DNA from: Shinella zoogloeoides
GTDB taxonomy: Bacteria > Pseudomonadota > Alphaproteobacteria > Rhizobiales > Rhizobiaceae
DNA: 64,000 nt
Assembly: GCF_003574625.1 (NCBI RefSeq)
Contig: NZ_QNUJ01000007.1
Span: 62,001 to 126,000 of the forward strand
Reading direction: 5' to 3'
The position numbers were made by a program, and so were the translations under genes. Below the pieces are notes generated by a model, which had not been told where the DNA came from, made no database searches, and worked only from the letters and a program-made list of their open reading frames with translations. How positions within the stretch are numbered: the first letter of the stretch is position 1; every line of letters begins with the position of its first letter. Shown here one piece after another: positions 35,441-45,948 of this stretch.

Positions 35441-37273
35441 TTACTCGTCGCTCATCTTGAGCGCCGCGATGAAGGCTTCCTGCGGAATCTCCACCTTGCC
35501 GAACTGGCGCATGCGCTTCTTGCCGGCCTTCTGCTTGTCGAGCAGCTTGCGCTTGCGGGTGGCGTCGCCGCCGTAGCACTTGGCGGTCACGTCCTTGCGC
35601 AGCGCCGAGATCGTCTCGCGGGCGATCACGTTGCCGCCGATGGCGGCCTGGATCGGGATCTTGAACATGTGCTTCGGGATCAGCTCCTTGAGCTTCTCGC
35701 ACATGTCGCGGCCACGCTTTTCGGCGGCCATGCGGTGCACCATCATGGAAAGCGCATCGACCGGCTCGCCGTTCACCAGGATCGACATCTTCACCAGATG
35801 GCCTTCCTTGTGGTCGGTGATCTGGTAGTCGAAGGAGGCGTAGCCCTTGGAGATCGACTTCAGGCGGTCGTAGAAGTCGAAGACGACTTCGTTGAGCGGC
35901 AGGTCGTAGGTCAGCATGGCGCGCGTGCCGACATAGGTCAGCTCGATCTGGATGCCGCGGCGGTCCTGGCAAAGCTTGAGGATGCCGCCGAGATAGTCGT
36001 CCGGCGTCAGGATCGTCGCACGGATCCACGGCTCGTGGATTTCCGAAATCTTCACGACGTCGGGCATGTCGGCCGGGTTGTGCAGCTCGCGCATCGAGCC
36101 GTCGGTCATGTAGAGCTGATAGACGACCGAAGGCGCGGTCGCGATCAGGTCGAGGTCGAATTCGCGCTCCAGGCGCTCCTGGATGATTTCGAGATGCAGG
36201 AGGCCGAGGAAGCCGCAGCGGAAGCCGAAGCCGAGCGCCGCCGAGCTTTCCATTTCGAAGGAGAACGAGGCGTCGTTGAGGCGCAGCTTGCCCATCGCCG
36301 AGCGCAGGTCCTCGAAATCGGCCGCATCGACCGGGAAGAGGCCGCAGAAGACGACCGGCTGGGCCGGCTTGAAGCCCGGCAGGGCCTTGGCCGTCGGGCG
36401 CTTGTCCTCGGTGATGGTGTCGCCGACGCGGGTATCGGCCACTTCCTTGATCGAGGCGGTGATGAAGCCGATCTCGCCCGGGCCGAGCGAATCCATCGCC
36501 ACCATCTTCGGCGTCAGCACGCCGACGCGCTCGACGGTGTATTTCGCGTCCGTACCCATCATGCGCACGGTCTGGCCCTTGGAAAGCCGGCCCTCGATGA
36601 CGCGCACGAGAACCATGACACCGAGATAGGTGTCGTACCAGCTGTCGACCAGCAGCGCCTTCAGCGGTGCCTTCTCGCCGCCCTCGCTCTTCGGCGCGGG
36701 CAGGCGCTTGACGATGGCTTCCAGCACGTCGGGAATGCCGAGGCCCGTCTTGGCCGAGATGAGCACGGCGTCGGAGGCGTCGATGCCGATCACTTCCTCG
36801 ATCTGCTCCTTGATGCGGTCGGGCTCGGCCGCCGGCAGGTCGATCTTGTTGAGGACGGTGACGAGCTCGTGGTTGTTGTCGATCGCCTGGTAGACGTTGG
36901 CGAGCGTCTGGGCTTCCACGCCCTGGGAAGCGTCGACGACCAGCAGCGAACCCTCGCAGGCCGACAGCGAGCGCGAGACCTCGTAGGCGAAGTCGACATG
37001 GCCGGGCGTGTCGATGAGGTTCAGCACATAGGTCTCGCCGTCATTGGCCTTGTAGTGCAGGCGCACCGTCTGGGCCTTGATGGTGATGCCGCGCTCGCGC
37101 TCGATCTCCATGTTGTCGAGGACCTGTTCCGACATCTCGCGGTCGGCAAGGCCGCCGGTCGACTGGATCAGCCGGTCGGCCAGCGTCGACTTGCCGTGGT
37201 CGATATGGGCCACGATCGAGAAATTGCGGATATGGTCGAGGGGCGTCGAATTATTGGTGCTCATGCGCGCCAT
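35441..37273 (-). CDS. lepA: elongation factor 4 (LepA) GTPase
   Basis: Ribosome-bound GTPase that helps translation under stress and in 30S assembly. G motifs: [14 protein letters not shown] (G1), [15 protein letters not shown] (G2), [10 protein letters not shown] (G3), [12 protein letters not shown] (G4), SAKTGLG (G5). The LepA-specific C-terminal domain ends [25 protein letters not shown]. 610 residues from ATG 37273 ([14 protein letters not shown]); ATG 37264 (three residues shorter) is an equal alternative, neither with a clear ribosome site. It has its own terminator. Confidence 0.96.
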   Translation of the reverse strand: MARMSTNNSTPLDHIRNFSIVAHIDHGKSTLADRLIQSTGGLADREMSEQVLDNMEIERERGITIKAQTVRLHYKANDGETYVLNLIDTPGHVDFAYEVSRSLSACEGSLLVVDASQGVEAQTLANVYQAIDNNHELVTVLNKIDLPAAEPDRIKEQIEEVIGIDASDAVLISAKTGLGIPDVLEAIVKRLPAPKSEGGEKAPLKALLVDSWYDTYLGVMVLVRVIEGRLSKGQTVRMMGTDAKYTVERVGVLTPKMVAMDSLGPGEIGFITASIKEVADTRVGDTITEDKRPTAKALPGFKPAQPVVFCGLFPVDAADFEDLRSAMGKLRLNDASFSFEMESSAALGFGFRCGFLGLLHLEIIQERLEREFDLDLIATAPSVVYQLYMTDGSMRELHNPADMPDVVKISEIHEPWIRATILTPDDYLGGILKLCQDRRGIQIELTYVGTRAMLTYDLPLNEVVFDFYDRLKSISKGYASFDYQITDHKEGHLVKMSILVNGEPVDALSMMVHRMAAEKRGRDMCEKLKELIPKHMFKIPIQAAIGGNVIARETISALRKDVTAKCYGGDATRKRKLLDKQKAGKKRMRQFGKVEIPQEAFIAALKMSDE

Positions 37274-37334
37274 ATAGCAGCGAGCAGGATTCCCGCAAAG
37301 CGGTAAATGAAGGGTTTCGGCTCGGCAAGCGCCG

Positions 37335-38582
37335 CTATTCCGGGGCTTTCTCGCCTTCCACCAGCGCGCCGGCATTCGGCACCTGCGCGCTCAGCAGCTC
37401 GAAATTTTCCCGCGCCTCGGGCGGCACCGTCTCGCGCAGCCTCAGCCGCTGGGCGACGAAGGCGGCATAGGCGAGCGCGACGCCCATCGCGGCATAGATG
37501 AAGGTCTGCGGCCCGAAGACGGGCGTCAGCGCCGTCACGCCGAGCGGAACGAGGGTCGCCGAGGTCGACCAGGCGACGAGCAGCGTCGAGGCGAGCGGCA
37601 CGAAATCCTCCGGATCCGTGCGGTCGTTGGCATGGGCATTGGCGATGGAATAGACGCTCTCGACCGCGCCTGCCCAGAGCGCGAAGACGATCATCAGCAG
37701 GACGAAGGCGCTGAACGAGACGAAGAGCGCGGCGATGGCCGCCCCGGTGATCAGCAGGCAGGTGACGACCAGCACGACGCGCCGGTCGATCCGGTCGGAG
37801 AGCGTGCCGAGCGGATATTGCACGAAGATCAGGCCGAACTGCATGACGAACATCAGGAGCGCCACGTCGGCCTGCCCGACATTGTTGGTGGCGGCATAGA
37901 TCGGCGTGAAGCCCTGCACGACCATGGAAAGCCCGCCGGAGGCGAGCACGCCGATGAGCGCGACCGGCGAATTGCGCCAGGCCATGGCGAAATCGAGGCT
38001 GACGCGGGCGGGCGCCGGCGGCGTCGGCAGCTTGGTGAGGCCGATCGGCAGGAGCGCGACGGTGGAAACGAAGATGGTGACGAGCGGGGCGAGGTTGCCG
38101 TCGGCCGGCATGCGGCCGAAGATCCAGGCGCCCACGCCGAGCCCCAGCACATAGGTCATGTAGAAGAAGGACATGGCCTTGCCGCGCCAGCGGTTGTCCG
38201 CCGCGTGGTTCAGCCAGCTCTGGGCGATGATGAAGTTGCAGTTGCCGGCAATGCCGTAGATGCCGCGCGCCAGCACCCAGACGAGCGGATGCATGCCGAG
38301 CGCGACGAGGAAGGCGGCGATGATGACGAGCGCCAGCGAGCAGGAGAAGGCGCGCGCATGGCCGACACGGCGGATGACCGGCCCGGCGATGACGCAGCCG
38401 ATCAACCCGCCGAAAGCGATGGCGGTGACGGCCGCGCCGGGCGTCCAAGACGGCGCGCCGGCGTGCGACAGCACATAGGGCACATAGGCGAGCATGATGC
38501 CGTTGCCGATGGCGACGAAGGTCATGGAAACGACGATGGCGGTGATGGAAAAGAGCGACGATGCCCGCTGTGTGCCGCCCAT
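37335..38582 (-). CDS. MFS transporter, YcaD-like
   Basis: 415-residue twelve-segment major facilitator. The N-terminal half includes [20 protein letters not shown], and the loop between segments 2 and 3 reads [18 protein letters not shown]. The mid segment [33 protein letters not shown] is characteristic of the YcaD/UMF1-type group. Further on, [18 protein letters not shown] is the second-half A-like motif. Start 38582 with GGAGGGG upstream. The stop lies 62 bp before the lepA start, so lepA could be read from the same transcript. Substrate unknown. Confidence 0.85.
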   Translation of the reverse strand: MGGTQRASSLFSITAIVVSMTFVAIGNGIMLAYVPYVLSHAGAPSWTPGAAVTAIAFGGLIGCVIAGPVIRRVGHARAFSCSLALVIIAAFLVALGMHPLVWVLARGIYGIAGNCNFIIAQSWLNHAADNRWRGKAMSFFYMTYVLGLGVGAWIFGRMPADGNLAPLVTIFVSTVALLPIGLTKLPTPPAPARVSLDFAMAWRNSPVALIGVLASGGLSMVVQGFTPIYAATNNVGQADVALLMFVMQFGLIFVQYPLGTLSDRIDRRVVLVVTCLLITGAAIAALFVSFSAFVLLMIVFALWAGAVESVYSIANAHANDRTDPEDFVPLASTLLVAWSTSATLVPLGVTALTPVFGPQTFIYAAMGVALAYAAFVAQRLRLRETVPPEARENFELLSAQVPNAGALVEGEKAPE

Positions 38583-38696
38583 GATCCGTCCCCTCCGCCT
38601 GATCCCGGCGCAACCATAGCGAAACCGCCGATGTCGCATTGTCGCCGGAGCGGCATGGCGGGGAATTATTTTGCGATGGGATGATGCGTGTTGACT

Positions 38697-38729
38697 CCAT
38701 TATAAAGGAGAATTATTCCATGATAATGG
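38697..38729. promoter_or_regulatory. inverted repeat over the start of the XRE-cupin gene
   Basis: CCATTAT (38697-38703) and ATAATGG (38723-38729) are perfect inverted arms 19 bases apart, enclosing the ribosome site AAAGGAG and the start codon. Such placement suits autorepression by the encoded regulator or an mRNA hairpin that hides the start. Either is inference. Confidence 0.45.
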
Positions 38730-39304
38730 AAAGCGGTATCGATCCCCTCGAAAGCGCCATCGGCGACCGGCTGCGGCTGCTCAGAGCGGCGCGCAACCAG
38801 ACCCTCGAGGACCTTGCGGCCGCCTCGGGCGTCAGCCGCGCCATGATCTCGCGCATCGAGCGCGGCGAGGCGAGCCCGACGGCGCAGCTCCTCTCGCGGC
38901 TTTGCGCCGCCTTGGACCTCACGCTCTCCGCCTTCTTCGCCTTTTCCGGGACCGAGGGCGATCCGCTGTCGCGACGTGAGGCGCAGACCGTCTGGCGCGA
39001 TCCGGAAACCGGCTACCAGCGCCGCGCCGTCTCGGCGCCCGACACCGCTTCGCGTGTCGATGTCGTGGAGGTCGAGTTCCCCGCCGGCGCGCGCATCGCC
39101 TATCCGCCGGAAACCGGCCGGGCCGGCATGACGCAGCATGTCTGGCTGTTTTCCGGCACGCTGCGCATGACGGTCGGCGGAACCGTGCACGATCTTCGCC
39201 CCGGCGACTGCCTCTATATGAGCATCACCGAGGGCCATGTCTTCGAAAATCCCGGCGACACGCCGGCCCGTTATGCTGTGGTGCTGGACCGCGGCCGTTC
39301 CTGA
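38720..39304 (+). CDS. XRE regulator with C-terminal cupin domain
   Basis: 194 residues from ATG 38720 (MIMESGIDPLESAIG), which has AAAGGAG 8-10 bases upstream; ATG 38726 is an alternative. Helix-turn-helix: NQTLEDLAAASGVSRAMISRIERGEASPTAQLLSRL. Cupin barrel: VVEVEFPAGARIAYPP, GMTQHVWLFSGTLRMTVGGTVHDLRPGDCLYM. Members of this class sense small molecules and often repress an adjacent acetyltransferase or transporter. A GNAT gene starts 8 bp after the stop, so the two form an operon. Divergent from an MFS gene. Confidence 0.88.
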   Translation: MIMESGIDPLESAIGDRLRLLRAARNQTLEDLAAASGVSRAMISRIERGEASPTAQLLSRLCAALDLTLSAFFAFSGTEGDPLSRREAQTVWRDPETGYQRRAVSAPDTASRVDVVEVEFPAGARIAYPPETGRAGMTQHVWLFSGTLRMTVGGTVHDLRPGDCLYMSITEGHVFENPGDTPARYAVVLDRGRS

Positions 39305-39312
39305 GAGGACAG

Positions 39313-39840
39313 ATGCGCGATATCAGGCAGCTCGACGAGACCGAGACCCGCGCCCGCATGGGCGAACTTGCCGATGTGCTGGCAGATTGCGTTGCCGGCG
39401 GAGCCTCCCTCGGCTTCATGGCGCCCTATGGGCCGGCCGATGCGCTGCCCTTCTGGGACGGCGTCGCGGAGGCGGTTGGGGAGGGGGCGACGCTGCTCTT
39501 CGCTGCGGAGCGGGAGGGCCGCATCGTCGGCACGGTGCAGGTCGGCATCCGGCAGATGCCGAACCAGCCGCACCGGGCGGACGTGAAGAAGCTGCTCGTC
39601 ATGGAAAGCGAGCGCGGCCGGGGCCTTGCCCGCGCGTTGATGACGGCTGCCGAAGCGGAGGCGGCCCGGCACGGCAAGACGCTGCTGGTGCTCGACACCG
39701 CCACCGGCAGCCCCGCCGAGGCGGTCTACGAACGCCTCGGCTGGCAGCGCGCCGGGGTCATCCCCGACTATGCGCTCTATCCGGACGGGCGCTTCTGCGC
39801 GACGACGCTCTTCTACAAGCGGATCGGAGCGGGGGCTTAG
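39313..39840 (+). CDS. GNAT-family N-acetyltransferase
   Basis: 175 residues. Acetyl-CoA-binding motif A: DVKKLLVMESERGRGLARALMTAAE (R/QxxGxG/A variant), followed by TLLVLDTATGSPAEAVYERLGWQRAGVIPDYALYPDG, typical of this group. Start 39313 is 8 bp behind the XRE-cupin gene (GAGAGGAC as ribosome site). Cytoplasmic; acceptor unknown, but antibiotic or amino-acid-analogue acetylation is common for GNATs paired with XRE-cupin regulators. Confidence 0.88.
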   Translation: MRDIRQLDETETRARMGELADVLADCVAGGASLGFMAPYGPADALPFWDGVAEAVGEGATLLFAAEREGRIVGTVQVGIRQMPNQPHRADVKKLLVMESERGRGLARALMTAAEAEAARHGKTLLVLDTATGSPAEAVYERLGWQRAGVIPDYALYPDGRFCATTLFYKRIGAGA

Positions 39841-39941
39841 GCCGCCCGACGTTAGAGGATGGCGCAAGAAGAAATGCCTGGCGATCGATGTACCGGTACC
39901 GCGTGCCACGCCGCCGGCTAGGGTTCGAAACCAAGCCTCTC

Positions 39942-39970
39942 CGTCATCCCCGGGCTTGACCCGAGGATCC
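39942..39970. repeat. GTCATCCCCGGG-type repeat
   Basis: GTCATCCCCGGGCTTGACCC followed by GAGGATCCAC lies between two convergent genes; its arms GGGCTTGACCC fold back. Same family as the elements near 10894, 13259 and 35272. Confidence 0.65.
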
Positions 39971-39997
39971 ACACGGCAGGCGCCAGCGCGGCAAGCG

Positions 39998-40984
39998 TCA
40001 CACCGCCTCCCAGCCGTCCTTCTCGCTCGCGCGATAGATGGCGTCGATGACCTTCTGGTTGTTCACCGAACTTTCCAGCGTCACGACCTCCTCCTTCTCA
40101 CCGCGCGCGGCCCGGCTGAAGGCCTCGGCCTCGCGCCGGTACTGGCGGGCGTCCTGGAAGCGGAAAATCTGGCTCTCGCCATGGTTCTGATTGGTGAGTT
40201 CGACCTCCTCCACGCCGTAGCGGTCGGCATTGAAGGGCGACTTCACCTCGATGAAGCCCTTGTCGCCGTGGAAGACCATGAACTGGCGCTGGGCGAGCTG
40301 GGTGGAGATGTAGAAGGACAGTTCGAAATCGCCGAAATCGGCGCGCACGCTCGAATAGATGTCGGTGCCGAAATCCGGGTCGCGGTCGGTACTCGCCTGC
40401 ACGCGGACCGGCTCCTTGCCCGTGGCGAAGCGGGTGGTGATCGTCGGGTAGACGCCGATATCCGGCAGGCCGCCGCCGCCGAGTTCCGGCACGTTGCGCA
40501 TGTTGCCCGGATCGCGGTTGAAATAGGTGAAGGCGCCCTGCACATGGCGCAGCCGGCCGATGGCGCCCTCGGCGAGAAGCGCGCGCACCTTGCGCCAGAC
40601 GGGGCTGTAGGTGACCATGTAGGCCTCGGAGATCAGCACCTTGTTGCGGTCGCGCGCCTTGATCAGCGCGTCGATCTCGCCGGCATTGAGCGCGATCGGC
40701 TTTTCGCAGAGCACGTGCTTGCCGGCATCGGCCGCCTTGATCGACCATTCCACATGCTGCGCGGTCGGCAGCGGGATATAGACCGCGTCGATCGTGTCGG
40801 AGGCGAGCATCTCCTCGTAGGAGCCGAAGGCATGCGGCACGGAGAAGCGGTCGGCCATGGCGCGCGCCTTGGCCTTGTCGCGGCTCGCGACGGCGGTGAC
40901 GACGCAGTTCTCCGCATCCTGGATGGCCGGCACGACGAGTTCGCGGCCGATCTTGGCCGTCGACAGGATTCCGAAACGCAGCAT
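39998..40984 (-). CDS. Gfo/Idh/MocA-family oxidoreductase
   Basis: NAD(P)-dependent sugar or polyol dehydrogenase, 328 residues. Rossmann start [22 protein letters not shown], then the family EKP motif in [21 protein letters not shown] near residue 95. The catalytic region is [18 protein letters not shown] (D near residue 175), with no His visible in the usual position. Substrates in this family range from xylose and glucose to inositols; which one applies here cannot be told. Divergent from an aldo-keto reductase (174-bp gap). Confidence 0.9.
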   Translation of the reverse strand: MLRFGILSTAKIGRELVVPAIQDAENCVVTAVASRDKAKARAMADRFSVPHAFGSYEEMLASDTIDAVYIPLPTAQHVEWSIKAADAGKHVLCEKPIALNAGEIDALIKARDRNKVLISEAYMVTYSPVWRKVRALLAEGAIGRLRHVQGAFTYFNRDPGNMRNVPELGGGGLPDIGVYPTITTRFATGKEPVRVQASTDRDPDFGTDIYSSVRADFGDFELSFYISTQLAQRQFMVFHGDKGFIEVKSPFNADRYGVEEVELTNQNHGESQIFRFQDARQYRREAEAFSRAARGEKEEVVTLESSVNNQKVIDAIYRASEKDGWEAV

Positions 40985-41157
40985 GATGATCTCTCCTCGA
41001 TTGTGCGGGCCCTGATTGCGCCGGGAAGACTAGTCACGAGGTACGTTCCTCGCAAGCGCGGGACGCCCAAAAATCGACGGCAGGCCACGTGCAAAGCGCC
41101 GGGCCGCGCCCTATGTTGGCGAAAAGCCTTTTCAGCACGAACCCCTTGGAGGACCCC

Positions 41158-42108
41158 ATGCAGTTTCGCTCCCTCGGCAGGACCGGCCTTTCCATCGCGC
41201 CGCTCGTCTTCGGCGGCAATGTCTTCGGCTGGACGGCCGACGAGAAGACCTCCTTCGATCTCCTCGATGCCTTCACCGGCGCTGGCTTCAACGCCATTGA
41301 CACGGCGGATGTCTATTCCCGCTGGGTGCCGGGCAATGAGGGGGGCGAGTCCGAGGCGATCATCGGTAAATGGCTGAAGCGCTCGGGCATCGCCCGCGAC
41401 AGGGTGGTGATCATCACCAAGGTCGGCTCCGATATGGGCCAGGGACGGCGGGACCTGCGCAGGTCGTGGATCGTCGAGGCGGTCGAGAAGTCGCTGAAGC
41501 GGCTGCAGACCGACCATATCGACCTCTATCTCTCCCACTGGCCGGATGCCGACACCCCTTACGAGGAGACGCTGGAAGCCCATGCGGGCCTCGTGAAGGC
41601 CGGCAAGGTGCGCGCCTTCGGCGCGTCGAACCTCGATGCCGGCCAGCTGCAGGCCTCGTTCGAGGCCGCCGACAAGGCTGGCCTGCCGCGCTACGCGGCG
41701 CTCCAGCCGGAATACAACCTCTATGACCGCGGCAGCTTCGAGGGGCCGCTCGCCGACCTCTGCCGCAAGGAGGATATCGGCGTCATCACCTATTACAGCC
41801 TCGCCTCCGGCTTCCTCACCGGGAAGTACCGCTCGAAGGCCGATACCGAGGGCAAGGCGCGCGGCGAGGGCGTCGCGCATTATCTCGACGACAAGGGCCA
41901 GCGCATCCTTGCGGCGCTCGACAAGGTCGCCGCCGAGACCGGCGCGAAGCCGGCGGAAATCGCGCTCGCCTGGCTGATGGCCAAGCCGGCGGTCACCGCG
42001 CCGATCGCCAGCGCCACGAGCCTTGCCCAGCTGGAGAGCCTGACGAAGGCCGCCGATCTTTCGCTGTCGCCCGAACAGATGGCGGCGCTCGACAAGGCGG
42101 GGGCCTGA
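41158..42108 (+). CDS. aldo/keto reductase (YajO/Tas-like)
   Basis: 316-residue TIM-barrel NADPH oxidoreductase. Catalytic tetrad: Asp and Tyr in FNAIDTADVYSRW, Lys in VVIITKVGSDMG, His in IDLYLSHWPDADTPYEE. Cofactor block near the end: AKPAVTAPIASATSLAQLESL. Strong ribosome site TTGGAGGA. A GNAT gene starts two bases behind the stop codon. Substrate not known. Confidence 0.9.
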   Translation: MQFRSLGRTGLSIAPLVFGGNVFGWTADEKTSFDLLDAFTGAGFNAIDTADVYSRWVPGNEGGESEAIIGKWLKRSGIARDRVVIITKVGSDMGQGRRDLRRSWIVEAVEKSLKRLQTDHIDLYLSHWPDADTPYEETLEAHAGLVKAGKVRAFGASNLDAGQLQASFEAADKAGLPRYAALQPEYNLYDRGSFEGPLADLCRKEDIGVITYYSLASGFLTGKYRSKADTEGKARGEGVAHYLDDKGQRILAALDKVAAETGAKPAEIALAWLMAKPAVTAPIASATSLAQLESLTKAADLSLSPEQMAALDKAGA

Positions 42109-42110
42109 CT

Positions 42111-42554
42111 ATGGCGCTCATCCTCCGCGATGCGGCCGAAGGCGACGAGGCGGCCTGGAGAAAGCTTTGGGCCGGCTATCTCGCCTTCTACAGAACCGAG
42201 GTACCGGAGGAGGTGACGGCCTTCACCTGGGCGCGCGTGCTCGATCCCGGCTCGCGCGTCTCGATGCGCGTCGCGGAAGAGGACGGCAAGGTCGTGGGCT
42301 TCGCCATCCACCACTACCATGATTCCACCTGGGACATCGCGCCGGAGGGCTATCTCGAAGACCTCTTCGTCGATGACACGGTCCGCGGCAGGGGTGTCGG
42401 CCGCGCGCTGATCGACGACCTGATCGCCATTTCCAAGCGGCATGGCTGGCGCGGCATCTACTGGCACACCAGCCACGACAACGACCGGGCGAGGAAGCTC
42501 TACGACAGCTATGTCGAGACCGACGGGCACATCCGCTACCGTCTTCAGACCTGA
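42111..42554 (+). CDS. GNAT-family N-acetyltransferase
   Basis: 147 residues. IMotif A: YLEDLFVDDTVRGRGVGRALIDDLI, then GWRGIYWHTSHDNDRARKLYDSY. The WHTSHDN-RARKLYD block is typical of a GNAT subgroup found in Rhizobiales. Starts 2 bp after the aldo-keto reductase, so translationally linked to it; the last 10 bases overlap the convergent LysR gene. Substrate unknown. Confidence 0.88.
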   Translation: MALILRDAAEGDEAAWRKLWAGYLAFYRTEVPEEVTAFTWARVLDPGSRVSMRVAEEDGKVVGFAIHHYHDSTWDIAPEGYLEDLFVDDTVRGRGVGRALIDDLIAISKRHGWRGIYWHTSHDNDRARKLYDSYVETDGHIRYRLQT

Positions 42555-43441
42555 CCGCGATAGCGGAAGAAATCGACGAAGGCGCGCAGCGCCGGGCGCA
42601 TCTGCCGGCGCGTCGGATAGTAGATCGAAAAGCCGTCGAAGGCGGGGCACCAGTCCTCCAGCACCGCGACGAGGCGTCCGGCCGCGATGTCCTCGGCAAC
42701 GCGTTGGTCGAAGACATAGGCAAGGCCCGCGCCGTCCATCGCCGCCGCCCGCATCAGCCGCTGGTCCGAGACGATGAGGGGACCGGTAACGTCGACCGTC
42801 ACCTGCCGCCCGTCCTTCTCCAGCTCCCAGCGATAAATGCGCCCGCTCGAAAAGCGCCTACGGATGCAGCGATGCTGCATGAGGTCGCGCGGCTGGAGCG
42901 GCTTCGGGTGCGTTTCGAAATAGGCGGGCGCGCCGACCACGAGGCCGCGCCACGGCCCGCTCGCCCGCACGGCGACCATGTCCGCCTCCAGGTGCTCGCC
43001 GAGCCGGAGGCCGGCATCGAAGCCCTTCTCGACGATATCTTCGAAGCGGTCGTCGGTCCGCAGCTCCAGCTCGATATCGGGATAGGCGAGAAGGAAGGCT
43101 CCGAGCCGGGGCATGACGATGTCCTCCGCGGCGATGAGGGGCATGGTGACGCGCAGCGGCCCGGCGGGCCGGCCCTGCCGGTCGGCGAGCGCCTCCATGA
43201 CATTGCCGATGTCGGACAGGGCCGGCGCCAGCGTATCGAGCAGCATGCGGCCCTCCTCCGTCGGCGAAACGGAGCGGGTGGTGCGGGCGAGGAGCCGCAC
43301 GCCGAGGCTCGCTTCCAGCGCCGAGACGGCATGGCTGACGGCCGAGGGCGCGATGCCGAGCTCGGCGGCGGCCTTGCGGAAGGAGCGCGTCTCGGCGACG
43401 ATGGCGAGCACGGCGAGTTGCGAGAGCTGGGTGCGGTTCAT
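42545..43441 (-). CDS. LysR-family regulator
   Basis: 298 residues. N-terminal winged helix: LSQLAVLAIVAETRSFRKAAAELGIAPSAVSHAVSALEASLGVRLL; C-terminal periplasmic-binding-like effector domain from about residue 90 (GPLRVTMPLIAAEDIVMPRL). Of the DsdC/AaeR-like branch common in rhizobia. Divergent from an aldo-keto reductase, with an inverted repeat right at its start; likely regulator of that gene. Confidence 0.9.
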   Translation of the reverse strand: MNRTQLSQLAVLAIVAETRSFRKAAAELGIAPSAVSHAVSALEASLGVRLLARTTRSVSPTEEGRMLLDTLAPALSDIGNVMEALADRQGRPAGPLRVTMPLIAAEDIVMPRLGAFLLAYPDIELELRTDDRFEDIVEKGFDAGLRLGEHLEADMVAVRASGPWRGLVVGAPAYFETHPKPLQPRDLMQHRCIRRRFSSGRIYRWELEKDGRQVTVDVTGPLIVSDQRLMRAAAMDGAGLAYVFDQRVAEDIAAGRLVAVLEDWCPAFDGFSIYYPTRRQMRPALRAFVDFFRYRGQV

Positions 43442-43461
43442 TGTTCCAACAGATAGAACAA
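43441..43461. promoter_or_regulatory. inverted repeat at the LysR start, probable LysR box
   Basis: TTGTTC-N9-GAACAA, perfect 6-bp arms, overlapping the first base of the LysR start codon and containing the T-N11-A core. LysR proteins often bind such a site to repress themselves while activating the divergent gene, here the aldo-keto reductase at 43590. Confidence 0.6.
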
Positions 43462-43589
43462 GCCGTTGGCTTTTGCAGCAATTTTCAGATGAAGCGGCGC
43501 GCCGTAGATTGCGTTTCGCCGGATGAGGGCGGGTGAGCCGCCGCCCGGCGCATGGACCGCCTCCCGGTCGCAAGCAAAAGGATCCTGTC

Positions 43590-44588
<999 letters not shown>

Positions 44589-44592
44589 AGGA

Positions 44593-44820
44593 TCAGTCGC
44601 GCTTGATCGTGGCGAGGACCTGCCAGAGGTCCGCGCCCGTCTCGAAGACGGCGGCATTCGCACGAAAGCCGATCCCGGCGGAGATCATGTCCAGCATGCT
44701 CTCTGCCGGGTCATCGGCCCCGGCCGGTGCTTCCGCGATCGTCTGCGCCGCCCGGTCGAGGCGCGCCGTCTCGCCCGCCATGCCCCGGAGGGCCGTGTTC
44801 ATGATGCCGGCTATCTGCAT
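44593..44820 (-). CDS. miniature flagellar rod/hook-like protein
   Basis: 75 residues. The N-terminal half (GIMNTALRGMAGETARLDRAAQTIAEA) follows the FlgB/FlgC/FlgE pattern of a leading heptad helix. The C-terminal half (DPAESMLDMISAGIGFRANAAVFETG) follows the closing helix of the same family, with F-x-A-N-x-x-V-x-x-T. The whole middle domain is missing. The protein could form a rod-type coiled coil, but no flagellar gene is nearby. Convergent with an aldo-keto reductase (4 bp apart) and 103 bp downstream of an orphan atpB. Confidence 0.7.
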   Translation of the reverse strand: MQIAGIMNTALRGMAGETARLDRAAQTIAEAPAGADDPAESMLDMISAGIGFRANAAVFETGADLWQVLATIKRD

Positions 44821-44923
44821 GGGATGGCCCCGTTGTGATCCATCCTCCCTTTACCGCACGCCCCTTTCGATTGCGTGAACGGTGACGGCGCGGCCCTGTG
44901 TATTTTCGGCACAGGGCGGGTTG

Positions 44924-45670
44924 TCAGTGGCTCGGATGCAGCGCGTCGTTGAGATACATGCAGGTCAGCATGGCGAAGACATAGGCCTGGATGACGGCCA
45001 TCAGGATTTCCAGCGCCGTCAGCGCCACCGTCATGGCGAAGGGCAGGATGGCGCCCAGCACGCCGAGCGTTCCCAGCCCCGTCATCGAGGCGACGAAGCC
45101 GGCAAAGACCTTCAGCGTGATATGGCCGGCGAGCATGACGGCGAAGAGACGGACGGAGTGGCTGACGGGCCGCGAGAAATAGGACATCACCTCGATCGGC
45201 ACGATGATCGGCGTCAGGACCAGCGGAACGCCGGACGGTACGAAGAGGCGGAGGAACCCCGCGCCATGCCGGAAGAGGCCGTAGAGCGTGACGGTCGTAA
45301 AGACCGTGATGGCGAGCGCGAAGGTGACGATGAGCTGGCTCGTCACGGTGAAGGCATAGGGAAACATGCCGATGAGATTCGCGACGAGGATGAACGTGAA
45401 GAGCGAGAAGACCAGCGGGAAGAAGCGCATGCCCTGCTCGCCCGCATTGGAGCGCAGCGTCCTGGCGATGAAATCGTAGACGAGTTCGGCGCTCATCTGC
45501 CAGCGGCCGGGAACCAGGCTGCCCCGCCGGGTCGCCAGCAGCAGGAAGCCCGTCGCCGTCGCCACCGTCAGCACCATATAGGCGGAGGCATTGGTGAAGC
45601 TGAGGTCCACCCCGCCGATTTCGAGGGGAATGAGCGGCTTGATCTCGAATTGCTGAATAGGGCCGGCCAT
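44924..45670 (-). CDS. atpB: F0 ATP synthase subunit a, isolated copy
   Basis: 248-residue proton-channel subunit. It resembles the alphaproteobacterial AtpB over its full length, including the start [21 protein letters not shown]. The essential Arg is present ([21 protein letters not shown], Arg174) and so is the last-helix Gln in [15 protein letters not shown]. The Asn four residues after that Arg, present in typical AtpB (RLFANML, E. coli Asn214), is Val here (Val178). No atpI, atpE or atpF gene is adjacent, contrary to the usual cluster; the upstream 278 bp hold no gene. Probably a divergent paralogue; whether it joins the ATP synthase is unknown. Confidence 0.88.
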   Translation of the reverse strand: MAGPIQQFEIKPLIPLEIGGVDLSFTNASAYMVLTVATATGFLLLATRRGSLVPGRWQMSAELVYDFIARTLRSNAGEQGMRFFPLVFSLFTFILVANLIGMFPYAFTVTSQLIVTFALAITVFTTVTLYGLFRHGAGFLRLFVPSGVPLVLTPIIVPIEVMSYFSRPVSHSVRLFAVMLAGHITLKVFAGFVASMTGLGTLGVLGAILPFAMTVALTALEILMAVIQAYVFAMLTCMYLNDALHPSH

Positions 45671-45948
45671 GATCTATCCTCGCAAAGACATGAGTGTACA
45701 CGCGGATCCGCCGGGCCGCGACCCGCAAAGTCGGCATGCGGCGCGGGGAGGCGCGAGACGGGTTTTCAGGGAAAAAGGGTGAGCGGGGTTCAACGGGCCA
45801 TCCTCGTCTCGACTGCGAGAAAAGGGGCCGTCCCCGGAACGAACAAAGGCGCGGGCCGTCCCGCGCCGGATCTGTCTACCCGCTGCGCCTGAAAATGGCA
45901 AGGACTGACCCCGGCAGGGCCGGAGGTCCGTCGCGAGGATCGGGTGGT

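Noticed and set aside
35249-37306. Plus-strand frame of about 685 codons opposite lepA
   Set aside because: Antisense of the conserved lepA; composition and lack of domains mark it as a shadow.
44882-45892. Plus-strand frame opposite the isolated atpB
   Set aside because: Strongly charged low-complexity product (Asp, Glu, Arg, His) typical of the reverse strand of a membrane protein gene.
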